The translations under genes and the position numbers were made by a program. Shown one piece after another: positions 56,606 to 64,000 of a DNA stretch of 64,000 nucleotides; position 1 is the first letter of the stretch; every line of letters begins with the position of its first letter. This DNA is from Flavobacterium sp. MC2016-06. GTDB lineage: Bacteria; Bacteroidota; Bacteroidia; Flavobacteriales; Flavobacteriaceae. The notes below the pieces were generated by a model. The model searched no databases and was not told the origin of the DNA. It saw nothing but the letters and a program-made list of their open reading frames with translations. The stretch covers positions 60,568-124,567 of the forward strand of contig NZ_WMID02000018.1 in assembly GCF_009711165.2 (NCBI RefSeq), given 5' to 3'.

Positions 56606-57373
56606 TTATTTGATAAATGATTTCCCATTCCACGCTTGAATCAAAGTAACTGTAACAAAAATAAAATAAACTGTACTTATAATATATACTTCTTTTTTAG
56701 ATTTTGCCAATATAAAGCTGAGTAACGGAATTACCTGTAAGGCATGCATACCAAAAAAATGAGCAACTCTTAAATCACCATAATTTTTACTCCAATTTAA
56801 TACGGGAATACCCTTTGAACCATCTTCTGAGCCTACAGTATGTTTAAAAAGGCTTATCATTGTAAATCCTTCAAGCATAAATAAAATCATTATTATTAGA
56901 CTCAATTTAATTGATAAAATTATCTCCAGATCAGCATTGAATATTTTTTGAGTAAAGAATAATTTAATAATATAAATGGTATGTAATAGTACCGCAGTCA
57001 AGACTAAACCCATTAATGCAAAAATAATTCTGTCTAATGGTGTATCAATATTATAATGTGATTTTCTGCCTCGGGCAGCCTGCAAAGTGATTAGAAACAA
57101 TTCAATGGAAAAAAAAACAATAAAACTCCAGCAATAATTATTTACTTGTTTTTTGTCTTCTAAATAACTCAAATAAAGAGCCATTGTAAACGCAAAAATA
57201 CCTACTGATATAAAAAACTTACCTGGCTTTAGCCAAGCACTAATACCATTAATATGAAGCGTACCATATTTACTTAATATAAAACAGATCACAGCTCCAG
57301 TAAAGCATAGTAGTGCATAAATAAGCAAAAACTCATTTTTATTTTTGAAATACTCAAATAGGTTATTGTGCAT
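56606..57373 (-). CDS. Multi-pass membrane protein
   Basis: A 255-residue protein with about seven membrane segments (for example EFLLIYALLCFTGAVICFIL, FFISVGIFAFTMALYLSYL, RIIFALMGLVLTAVLLHTIY, IILSIKLSLIIMILFMLEGF, VYFIFVTVTLI). It has no signal peptide and I cannot name its family. A conserved-looking loop is QAARGRKSHYN. It lies 31 bp after the NmrA-like gene and 5 bp before the AraC gene, so it is part of a three-gene operon. Possible transporter or membrane redox protein. Confidence 0.65.
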   Translation of the reverse strand: MHNNLFEYFKNKNEFLLIYALLCFTGAVICFILSKYGTLHINGISAWLKPGKFFISVGIFAFTMALYLSYLEDKKQVNNYCWSFIVFFSIELFLITLQAARGRKSHYNIDTPLDRIIFALMGLVLTAVLLHTIYIIKLFFTQKIFNADLEIILSIKLSLIIMILFMLEGFTMISLFKHTVGSEDGSKGIPVLNWSKNYGDLRVAHFFGMHALQVIPLLSFILAKSKKEVYIISTVYFIFVTVTLIQAWNGKSFIK

Positions 57374-57404
57374 CTGTAATTTTTTAAATTATATACTTTT
57401 TAAT

Positions 57405-58385
57405 TTATTGCTGATAATATTGAGCGGCAAATTCTTTGGCAAATTCCTTAAACTTCACCTTACCCAGATTTTTAGGCATATTTATATAATAATCTTCAAA
57501 TAATAATCCACTGTGCATGCTGGAATTCATTTCAGTAATATCCTGAGCAAGATTTGCAGGTAAACCAAATTTCTTTAGAGATCCCAGCATTTGTTTATCG
57601 GTTATGATTTCCCATTTTAAATATGATTTCCCAATTGCATTGCCCAAAATACCGGCTATCTCCTGACAGGTTAATTCTTCACTTGCAACATAACGAACAT
57701 TTGTACTTCTGTCTGAAATTGTCATTTCCTCAGAAATCACATCAGCAATATCATTAGGCGAAACCCATGGCATTTTATCGGTTTTACCATAATTAGATAG
57801 TATAATTCCCCTTTTCCCCTGTAAAAATCCTTTTAAACCATAGTATTTAATAGTGAGCATTTTTCCAATAAAACTATCTAAAAACCCTTTGCCCTTTACT
57901 GAATCCATAAAGTCAAATAAATTATAGTAAAAGCCTACAGGTCTGATATGTGTAATATTTACATCATCCGGGAGCTCCCTAAATACTTTTTCGGCTATAA
58001 AATGGAAGGCAAGCAGTCCGTTGCCAAATTCTAAATGAGCTCCAATGCTGCTTAAATGAATGACACGTTTTATACCAGCCCGAACAATTGCTGCGGTATA
58101 ATTTTTGACAAGCCTAAAAGCTTCGGCTCTTGCATCAAGATTTAAGTCTTCTTTAAACTTAAAGGGAGGCAGCATACAATAAACGGCATCAGCTCCTGTA
58201 AAGGTTTTTGACATAAAATCTACATCTTCAATTGAGCCAACAGCACAAATTGCTCCCAATGCCTCTATCTCTTTTTGTTTTGCAGGATTACTGCTTATAA
58301 CAGTAACGCAATGTCCTTTTTTAACCAGATCAATTGTAAGCGGCTTACTAATATGTCCCAGTGAACCTGTAATAACTAATTTCAT
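57405..58385 (-). CDS. NmrA-like NAD(P)-binding protein
   Basis: A 326-residue atypical SDR. The N-terminus LVITGSLGHISKPLTIDLVKKGHCVTVISS is a modified Rossmann motif, followed by AVYCMLPPFKF and IKRVIHLSSIGAHL with no canonical YxxxK triad. Such NmrA/NAD(P)-binding proteins act as redox sensors or as reductases of quinones or flavonoids. It is the first gene of the operon with the membrane protein and the AraC regulator. The role is inferred from family only. Confidence 0.85.
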   Translation of the reverse strand: MKLVITGSLGHISKPLTIDLVKKGHCVTVISSNPAKQKEIEALGAICAVGSIEDVDFMSKTFTGADAVYCMLPPFKFKEDLNLDARAEAFRLVKNYTAAIVRAGIKRVIHLSSIGAHLEFGNGLLAFHFIAEKVFRELPDDVNITHIRPVGFYYNLFDFMDSVKGKGFLDSFIGKMLTIKYYGLKGFLQGKRGIILSNYGKTDKMPWVSPNDIADVISEEMTISDRSTNVRYVASEELTCQEIAGILGNAIGKSYLKWEIITDKQMLGSLKKFGLPANLAQDITEMNSSMHSGLLFEDYYINMPKNLGKVKFKEFAKEFAAQYYQQ

Positions 58386-58581
58386 ATACTTTATATTTTA
58401 GACAAATTTCTAAAACATATATAAGCAGCGATTAATCAAATCTACTTTTGTTTTATTAAAATATAAGGTAGATTAACAGAATCATATTATAATGCAGATG
58501 CCACTTTTAGTCTCTCTAATTTATTTGGCATCAAATTAAAAAATAGTTTTTAGAAAAAATTATTCACACCTCTTCAATTTA

Positions 58582-60048
58582 TCAAATTCGCTTTATATTG
58601 ACATGCTTATTCAAAATACGTTTTCCTTCTTCTTTTACTTCATCATTTTTTCGAAAACTCCATACTATATCACTTGCATATTTTCGAGTTTCCTCAATAT
58701 TAACAATAGGTTCTGGATAATCTATGCCTATTTGACATTTATAAAATTGCTGTTCAATTGGATTTAATTTCCATGGTTCGTGAATTAATTCAGATGGAAT
58801 TTCTGCCAATTCCGGAAGCCATTGTTTTATAAAAATCCCTTCTGGATCATGCTCCTGCGAATTTTTTATGGGGTTATAAACTCTAATAGTATTAACTCCT
58901 GTTGTGCCAGACTGCATCTGAATCTGCGGATAATGAATTCCTGGTTCATAATCTAAAAACTGTCTTGCCAAAAAATGCAGTTCACGCCAATCCTGCCACA
59001 AATTGAACGTGAAAAAAGAAACTAACATAGCACGCATTCTAAAATTAAGATAACCTGTATGCACCAAACAACGCATACAGGCATCTATTATAGGCACTCC
59101 AGTTCTGCCTTCCTGCCAAGCTTTTATGTAAACTTCATTTTTTGGTTTTAATAATGAATCATATGCTTTATTTACATTTTCAAATTCCATGCGGCATTCA
59201 TCTTCAAATTTCTGCATAAAATGACAATGCCAATGCAGCCGGGATACAAAATTAAGCAGAGCTCTTTTATTGGGAGATGTTTCATAAAATTGGTTGGTAT
59301 ATTGATACACCATCCGCATGCTTATGTTTCCGTAAGTTAAATAGGGAGATAAACGGCTGCAGCCTTTTCTGCTTAAACCAGGTTTAGAAATGTGTCTGCT
59401 GTAATTTACATGCCTTTGTTTTGTAAAACTTTCTAAGTATCTCCAGGCCCAGTATTCACCGCCTTGTTGAAAATTTTTATTACGTTCTGTAATGTCTTTT
59501 GAAAGTTCTTTTCCTTTTAGTTTTTGATAAAAATCAGAATCTAAATTTTCAAATTTTAAAGCCTTTAAATCAATTATTTTAGGAGTTTCGCGCATTATTT
59601 TTTCCCAGCGTTTATCCCAATCAAGTCTTGATTTCAATTTTCTAATAACACCGTGCATCTGCAACTGTTTCCAATGAATGTTATTTGCATCAAAAAAAGA
59701 CTGCATGCTGATATCTCTATCAAAAGTGACTTTATTACCAATTTCTTGATGAGAAAATACAGTTTTAATATCATAAATCTCAAGTATTTGATCGAAAACA
59801 TCTTTTACTTCCTGATGAAAAAAATAAATTTCTGCTGCTGGCTTTAATTTAGACTGCATCTCTTGCAATGATTCATAAATAAATCTCCAATGACGTACAT
59901 CAGAATCAGGATAAGCCATTACAGAGGGTTCAAAAAAGTAAATCAAAAGAAGCGGTATATTTTGCTGCTGCGCCATAAAGAGCGGTTCGTGATCTGTAAA
60001 ACGCAGATCACGTTTAAACCAAAGAATATTTACAGCTTTTTTCTTCAA
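58582..60048 (-). CDS. Cryptochrome/deoxyribodipyrimidine photolyase family protein
   Basis: A 488-residue flavoprotein. The N-terminal alpha/beta domain [17 protein letters not shown] and the helical FAD domain ([116 protein letters not shown]) are visible. It uses blue light to repair pyrimidine dimers or to signal. The final part is typical of a subgroup of microbial photolyases. It is the last gene of an operon with a flavin reductase, a DUF2452-like protein and a TIGR03643-like protein. Confidence 0.93.
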   Translation of the reverse strand: MKKKAVNILWFKRDLRFTDHEPLFMAQQQNIPLLLIYFFEPSVMAYPDSDVRHWRFIYESLQEMQSKLKPAAEIYFFHQEVKDVFDQILEIYDIKTVFSHQEIGNKVTFDRDISMQSFFDANNIHWKQLQMHGVIRKLKSRLDWDKRWEKIMRETPKIIDLKALKFENLDSDFYQKLKGKELSKDITERNKNFQQGGEYWAWRYLESFTKQRHVNYSRHISKPGLSRKGCSRLSPYLTYGNISMRMVYQYTNQFYETSPNKRALLNFVSRLHWHCHFMQKFEDECRMEFENVNKAYDSLLKPKNEVYIKAWQEGRTGVPIIDACMRCLVHTGYLNFRMRAMLVSFFTFNLWQDWRELHFLARQFLDYEPGIHYPQIQMQSGTTGVNTIRVYNPIKNSQEHDPEGIFIKQWLPELAEIPSELIHEPWKLNPIEQQFYKCQIGIDYPEPIVNIEETRKYASDIVWSFRKNDEVKEEGKRILNKHVNIKRI

Positions 60049-60050
60049 TT

Positions 60051-60680
60051 TTACAATATTGATGTAATTTCCTTATTAGGTTTTGCGTAGCTTAATCTGT
60101 CTAATTGTATTGTTTTATGATAGCTGTCTAAGCCCGAGCAGGTAACAGTATCAGCTTTTTGCAAATCGACAAATCCATCTTCAGATAAACAGTTTTCTGG
60201 AATATAGATTTGAACTATTTCGCCAATAACCATAGTGGTATTATTGATTAAAATATCTATTTTTTCTTTAAATGCAATACCCAATTGAATATTACTTTCT
60301 CGTACAAATGGAGCGAAAAAATTATTTTTATATTCTTTATTTAATCCTGTTGCATCAAATTCAGATATTCCCTTATCATATCTGGCCGATGTCTGGTGAG
60401 CCTGTCTATAGATAGATTCGTTAATATGATTGATCGTATAAAAACCAGTTTCGATAATATTTGTCATTGTATCACGCTCTGGCGGACTCGGACGAAAAAT
60501 AACACCTATTAAAGCAGGATCTGCTCCCAGGTGAAAAAAAGAGCTGAAAACAGCCAGATTAGTATTTCCATCAGCATCAGAAGTTCCAACTAAAGCCACA
60601 CTTTTAAATCCTCCCAGACTATTTACCAGATGAACACGCTTCTCCTTTTCAAGCTTGCTTAAATCATTAATATTAATCAT
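60051..60680 (-). CDS. Flavin reductase-like (FMN-binding split barrel) protein
   Basis: A 209-residue FMN-binding split-barrel protein ([71 protein letters not shown]). It is the kind that binds FMN and reduces or is reduced by NAD(P)H. It lies two bases upstream of the photolyase gene, so translation is coupled, and it may supply or manage reduced flavin for it (inference). Flavobacteria often carry this pairing. Confidence 0.85.
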   Translation of the reverse strand: MININDLSKLEKEKRVHLVNSLGGFKSVALVGTSDADGNTNLAVFSSFFHLGADPALIGVIFRPSPPERDTMTNIIETGFYTINHINESIYRQAHQTSARYDKGISEFDATGLNKEYKNNFFAPFVRESNIQLGIAFKEKIDILINNTTMVIGEIVQIYIPENCLSEDGFVDLQKADTVTCSGLDSYHKTIQLDRLSYAKPNKEITSIL

Positions 60681-60698
60681 CTGTATTCTTTTATTAAA

Positions 60699-61118
60699 TT
60701 AGATATTACAATTAGTTTTAGAAATATGAATCCATTTTTTATCGCTGTTTAATTTAAAACTTCCAATATGTTCTTTATTCCACTCCTCTGGCGAAACCAA
60801 AGAAAGAAATGGGAGACCGTCATTTCCAGAATACAAATGATATATTTCGCCAATGACGGGTTCAAAAGAAAATTTTGCATTGTACACTAACTCGTTCCAT
60901 TCAAACTCTTCTATTAAGTTTTGATACTGAATTCTGAGTTCATTGAATTTATTTTCAAATTCTTTATTTACAGTACTTATACCCCTGCTTTTCCAAGAAA
61001 CTAAATCGTCAATTTTAATTACTGGTGCTCCTAAATTAGTGCTGTATGGAAGGCTGCTTGCGTTATATCCATGCACTGGAGAAAATACTACATTATCTGG
61101 TTTTTTATTTTTGATCAT
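60699..61118 (-). CDS. DUF2452-like protein in photolyase operon
   Basis: About 139 residues from ATG 61118 (MIKNKKPDNVVFSPVHGYNASSLPYSTNLGAP); a longer frame to 61241 exists but crosses the preceding gene. A helical middle (KEFENKFNELRIQYQNLIEEFEWNELVYNAKFSFEP) is followed by GEIYHLYSGNDGLPFLSLVSPEEW. These features fit the DUF2452 family, found next to photolyases. Function unknown. It lies 18 bp before the flavin reductase gene. Confidence 0.75.
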   Translation of the reverse strand: MIKNKKPDNVVFSPVHGYNASSLPYSTNLGAPVIKIDDLVSWKSRGISTVNKEFENKFNELRIQYQNLIEEFEWNELVYNAKFSFEPVIGEIYHLYSGNDGLPFLSLVSPEEWNKEHIGSFKLNSDKKWIHISKTNCNI

Positions 61119-61131
61119 TTCTGAATAGATT

Positions 61132-61437
61132 TTAATGACGCTTAGAAATTTTATTATTTGAAATAGCTCTCTGCAGGTTACATTTGAACCTTTCAATACC
61201 TTCAACTCGTTTAGCGCTATGTTTGGTTTTACAATTTTCAACCCTGCTACGCCATAGTTTGTAACTTGTAAATTTCAACTCTTTTTTCATCAAAGCTTTT
61301 ACATCTGATTCTGATAATCCAAATTGAAATTTTATGGCATCAAAAGGAGTCCGGTCTTCCCAAGCCATTTCTATAATTCTATCAATTTGAATTTCATCCA
61401 ATCGGCTGTTATCGACACTTGCAATAATTGACTTCAA
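61132..61437 (-). CDS. TIGR03643-like small protein, first gene of photolyase operon
   Basis: A 101-residue basic protein, EIQIDRIIEMAWEDRTPFDAIKFQFGLSESDVKALMKKEL, typical of TIGR03643-family proteins with a helix-turn-helix-like region; the tail YKLWRSRVENCKTKHSAKR is Lys/Arg-rich. It may bind nucleic acid, and it co-occurs with photolyases in Bacteroidota. It starts right at the palindromic operator (61444) and ends 13 bp before the next gene. Confidence 0.75.
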   Translation of the reverse strand: MKSIIASVDNSRLDEIQIDRIIEMAWEDRTPFDAIKFQFGLSESDVKALMKKELKFTSYKLWRSRVENCKTKHSAKRVEGIERFKCNLQRAISNNKISKRH

Positions 61438-61443
61438 AATAAA

Positions 61444-61479
61444 TTTTGTTTAATGTTTATTTAAAAATATTAAACAAAA
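61444..61479 (-). promoter_or_regulatory. 11-bp palindromic operator before the photolyase operon
   Basis: TTTTGTTTAAT (61444-61454) and ATTAAACAAAA (61469-61479) are perfect inverted arms around 14 bases. A direct half-site TGTTTATT lies within the spacer. It sits six bases upstream of the ATG at 61437. The size and symmetry suit a dimeric MerR-type regulator such as the light-responsive LitR/CarH group, known to control photolyase genes in other bacteria, but no such regulator is in this window. Confidence 0.6.
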
Positions 61480-61552
61480 ATAATGTTTTTTTATATGCTC
61501 CGTAATTTTAAAATTGAAAAAAAATTAATTTGAGCAAATTGACTATCATTAT

Positions 61553-62320
61553 TTCTGTAGCATCTGTAATACAAAAAGAAAGAAATAAAATATAAAAAAG
61601 TTATGAGGCCAATTTACAAAATGATTTGAACATAGTTGTGCCTGGGTTAAGCATCTGATTCTTTCTCAACATGTGTACAACTTCAATTCCTCCCAAGGTT
61701 CTTTTGGCAGATTCAAAACTTTTAAAACCTAAACCGTTTTGTATCCGTCATTTTATAAAACGATGATCCTGCTCAACAATATTGCTGCCATATTTACATT
61801 GACGAATCTTTATATTCGAAAAGGATCGTTTGTTACAAACTCCCATTTCGCTGGTGTTAGAACCGCTTTTATCTCTATTTATTACCGTTGGCCGGCAGTT
61901 ATTATTTATTGCTTTAATGTAGGAATGACTGGGCACTCATTCTCTGTCTTCTTCTGGTCAGAAGAAAATCGACCGTATTACCATATTTATCAACAGCCCG
62001 ATATAAATAACACCATATACCTTTAACTTTTATATAGGTTTCATCCATCCTCTATCTCACGCCTACTTTATTCTTTCTCTTTTTCATCTGAGATTCAATC
62101 ATGGGAGTAAATTTAAATACCCAGCGCTGAATAGTTGCATGATCAACTTGTATTCCACGCATTTTCATTATTTCCTCAACATCTCTGTAACTCAATGTAA
62201 ATCTTAATTTGAAATAAACTGCCTGAAGAATTATAGCTTTGGGGTAACAATGGCCTTTTGTATTCATTTAATTTTTTTTGAATCTAAAGATAACTAGTTA
62301 AACTTATATGCGACAAAGCC
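61553..62320 (-). mobile_element. IS6-like element, full length, inactive
   Basis: The left end TTCTGTAGCATCTG (near 61553) is degenerate and the right repeat is GCGACAAAGCC (about 62310-62320). The layout matches 54781-55550. A left-end fragment of another copy starts directly at its right end. Confidence 0.75.
61601..62267 (-). pseudogene. IS6-family transposase with stop and frameshift
   Basis: Minus-strand frame from 62267: TKGHCYPKAIILQAVYFKLR and RDVEEIMKMRGIQVDHATIQRW, then VGVR followed by TAG where intact copies have a Trp codon. After it RMDET and a second lesion near 61920 (a changed base count in SAQSFLH) break the frame. The last part (RPTVINRDKSGSNT, SNIVEQDHRFIK) is in a new frame. 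Confidence 0.8.
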
Positions 62321-62400
62321 CTATTCTGTCACATCTGCCATATAAAACCAAAAAAAAATTGCAGAGTTGAAAATTATGCATCCAATTCACAAAGTGATTT
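62321..62400. mobile_element. IS6-like element, left-end fragment
   Basis: ATTCTGTCACATCTGCCAT at 62322 onward, then TATGCATCCAATTCACAAAG, matches the left end of the copy at 54781 (TTCTGTCATCTGCC, ATGCATCCAATTTACAAAAT). It is cut after about 80 bp. It stands head-to-tail with the copy ending at 62320. Confidence 0.55.
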
Positions 62401-62493
62401 AACCTTAACTAAAGTATTAGCGGCTTTTTTTATTTCCAGAAGCCGAGCTAATTTATTGTTTTTGAAAGATTAATTCCATTCCTTTTTTTATGC

Positions 62494-62501
62494 TATTTTT
62501 G
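62494..62501 (+). promoter_or_regulatory. TATTTTTG promoter box before WG-repeat gene
   Basis: TATTTTTG matches TAnnTTTG, about 20 bp before the ATG at 62522. No -33 TTG at usual spacing is found. Confidence 0.35.
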
Positions 62502-62521
62502 AATAACCATTCCTTTGCCCT

Positions 62522-63715
62522 ATGAGCCCAGAAGAATTAAAAGCCTTTGAAGAAAGACAGACTGAAATGCAACAGACCCGTGAGATTTTTGATCTCATCT
62601 GCAGTAAACTCAATCTTAAATACGGGGAGTTTTTCGGATTCCGCGATACAAGGGGATTTGTTGTCCTCAATATCTATAAAGATCAGGGAGATAAAACCAG
62701 AGTACTCAAAGTTTCGGAAGCGGCAGAAGTGCTGATCGATACCCATAGATACTGCTCGGTATATCATTCCCAAACGAAAAGAAACGTCCTTTTTTTCAGC
62801 GAGATTAGAGATAAGCCTAACGAATATAAGACGACCAGAGAGGGGGTTCTCGATGAGAATTTTGAGATACTCGTTCCTGCCGTGTACGATTCATTAAGGG
62901 ACATCAATGAAGAAAGCTATCTGGCCACTATTGATGATTATCATGGCATCCTTAATTCTAAATTTGAAATAATAATACCTTTAAAATTCAGGGAAATTGA
63001 GTACAATAAAACCCTAAAAATTTTCAAAGCCAGAGAACAGATCCAGAAAGGAAAAGATGATGACGATCTGGAAGGCAGTATGTATTGGATCTACGACCAG
63101 AACGGACTTCTGCTTACAACCCTGGATTACGGTCTGGTTAATTTTGTTCATGATCCCTATTTTTATACAGTTTATGATATCGGTGTATTCTACAGCTGCT
63201 ATATCGATGATAAATCTATGATCAAACGGCAGGGACTGCTGGACCAGAACTTCAGAACTATAATTCCGCCGCTTTACGATCTGATTTCAAAAAGAGAAAA
63301 GTTTATCTTAGTTTACGAAAAAAGAAACGCGGTATCAGGTAATGACTATGAATCGGAAGAGGCAGAAGCCTCTGAGTGCTTTTATACGCTTGACGGCGGA
63401 AAATGGGGTGTTTTTAATCATGAAGGAAGCCCTGTTATCCCCATTGAATACAACTGGATTGAACACACCTTTAAGGATGATCTATTTGTGATCAGCCGCA
63501 CAGGTCTGATGTATTATTATCAAGGCGAACAGGAAGACGGGGTCTGGTGTCCCAAGGATGGGCTCTATGGACTGATCAATTCTAAAAACGAAATCATTGT
63601 AAAGCCTGCCTATAAACACTACCACATGTACGAGAACAGAATCATATTCTGCAACAGGCAGTCTGCAGATTATCAGATTCTTGATATCGAGGATGCACTT
63701 ACCATATATTTTTAG
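62522..63715 (+). CDS. Cytosolic WG-repeat protein
   Basis: A 397-residue protein without a signal peptide. A charged, helical start (SPEELKAFEERQTEMQQTREIFDLI) is followed by several WG-type repeats (EGVLDENFEILVPAVYDSL, HGILNSKFEIIIPLKF, GGKWGVFNHEGSPVIPIEYNWI, DGLYGLINSKNEIIVKPAY). It is unlike the giant exported WG protein at 47001 in size and location. Flanked by IS6-like copies on both sides, of which 138 bp are identical, so the gene may be part of a mobile unit or a block prone to deletion. Function unknown. Confidence 0.85.
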   Translation: MSPEELKAFEERQTEMQQTREIFDLICSKLNLKYGEFFGFRDTRGFVVLNIYKDQGDKTRVLKVSEAAEVLIDTHRYCSVYHSQTKRNVLFFSEIRDKPNEYKTTREGVLDENFEILVPAVYDSLRDINEESYLATIDDYHGILNSKFEIIIPLKFREIEYNKTLKIFKAREQIQKGKDDDDLEGSMYWIYDQNGLLLTTLDYGLVNFVHDPYFYTVYDIGVFYSCYIDDKSMIKRQGLLDQNFRTIIPPLYDLISKREKFILVYEKRNAVSGNDYESEEAEASECFYTLDGGKWGVFNHEGSPVIPIEYNWIEHTFKDDLFVISRTGLMYYYQGEQEDGVWCPKDGLYGLINSKNEIIVKPAYKHYHMYENRIIFCNRQSADYQILDIEDALTIYF

Positions 63716-63751
63716 GACTCTGCTGGTATCCTGTCTGCTTTGCTAAAAAAA

Positions 63752-63774
63752 ACTCCCTAAAAGGGAGTCCTTTG
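63752..63774 (+). terminator. Weak terminator after WG-repeat gene
   Basis: ACTCCCT (63752-63758) and AGGGAGT (63762-63768) form a short hairpin preceded by an A-run and followed by CCTTT. The T-run is short, so efficiency is doubtful. Confidence 0.5.
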
Positions 63775-63862
63775 GCGACCGGTGGTTGCATTATATATTC
63801 CTTCACAAAAAAAGTGCTGTAATTAACATGTTCAGAAATATTAATGTATAATTACTTATTAT

Positions 63863-64000
63863 GGTTCTTTTGGCAGATTCAAAACTTTTAAAACCTAAAC
63901 CGTTTTGTATCCGTCATTTTATAAAACGATGATCCTGCTCAACAATATTGCTGCCATATTTACATTGACGAATCTTTATATTCGAAAAGGATCGTTTGTT
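63863..64000 (-). mobile_element. IS6-like element, partial copy at window edge
   Basis: 138 bp identical to 61697-61834, covering the C-terminal part of the transposase gene but not its last codons or the left repeat. The element continues beyond the window. The identity over 138 bp while the other copies differ by many bases suggests a recent duplication or gene conversion. Confidence 0.8.

Overview
The window looks like an accessory stretch of a Flavobacterium-type (Bacteroidota) chromosome. The DNA is AT-rich. It carries a SusC/SusD pair with a hybrid two-component regulator, TAnnTTTG-type promoter boxes, A-rich rather than Shine-Dalgarno start regions, WG-repeat proteins and FabZ/KAS-like genes with homologues familiar from Flavobacterium. 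There is no rRNA, complete tRNA or CRISPR array. Species cannot be fixed from the sequence alone.

Layout. (1) 1-1.67 kb: a truncated YhcG/DUF1016-type gene runs off the left edge, followed by non-coding scars that include a tRNA 3'-end remnant and a long structured element. (2) 1.67-7.4 kb: a four-gene minus-strand operon (three aldo/keto reductases, one Tat-targeted, and a SnoaL-like protein) is divergent from an AraC regulator; a small three-helix membrane protein follows. (3) 8.0-20.1 kb: a tripartite RND efflux operon (TolC, RND pump, adaptor), an AraC regulator, an MFS transporter, an AraC-like protein without its DNA-binding domain, two aldo/keto reductases and an exported serine hydrolase. 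The efflux operon and the second reductase operon share the same upstream architecture: two TTGAGC boxes 22 bp apart, then 32 bp to TAAATTTG. They are probably one regulon. (4) 20.4-34 kb: a glycan-utilisation locus (GH3, SusD, SusC, hybrid two-component regulator, GH8) that best fits xylo-oligosaccharides. (5) 34.5-36 kb: small stress-like or hypothetical proteins. (6) 36.2-41.5 kb: a tightly overlapping seven-gene operon with a type III polyketide synthase and a small fatty-acid-synthase-like set (KS, ACP, dehydratase, phosphopantetheinyl transferase) plus a methyltransferase and an FAD oxidoreductase. I know of no described product for it, and it is the best candidate for a new system here. 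(7) 41.5-45.2 kb: decayed IS copy, integrase fragment, an unknown lipoprotein pair, a hydrolase remnant and an integration scar. (8) 45.2-51 kb: a leucine-rich-repeat protein with an in-frame stop and a very large WG-repeat protein. (9) 51.4-54.4 kb: monooxygenase, two SDRs and an AraC regulator. (10) 54.5-64 kb: decayed IS copies around an NmrA/membrane/AraC operon, a photolyase-centred operon with a palindromic operator, and a second WG-repeat protein.

The window reads as a patchwork of recombination events. Seven complete or partial copies of one IS6-like element are present, and every one whose transposase can be read is broken or cut. Several tRNA 3'-end fragments, two of them with virtually identical terminators 34 kb apart, mark past integrase-mediated insertions.
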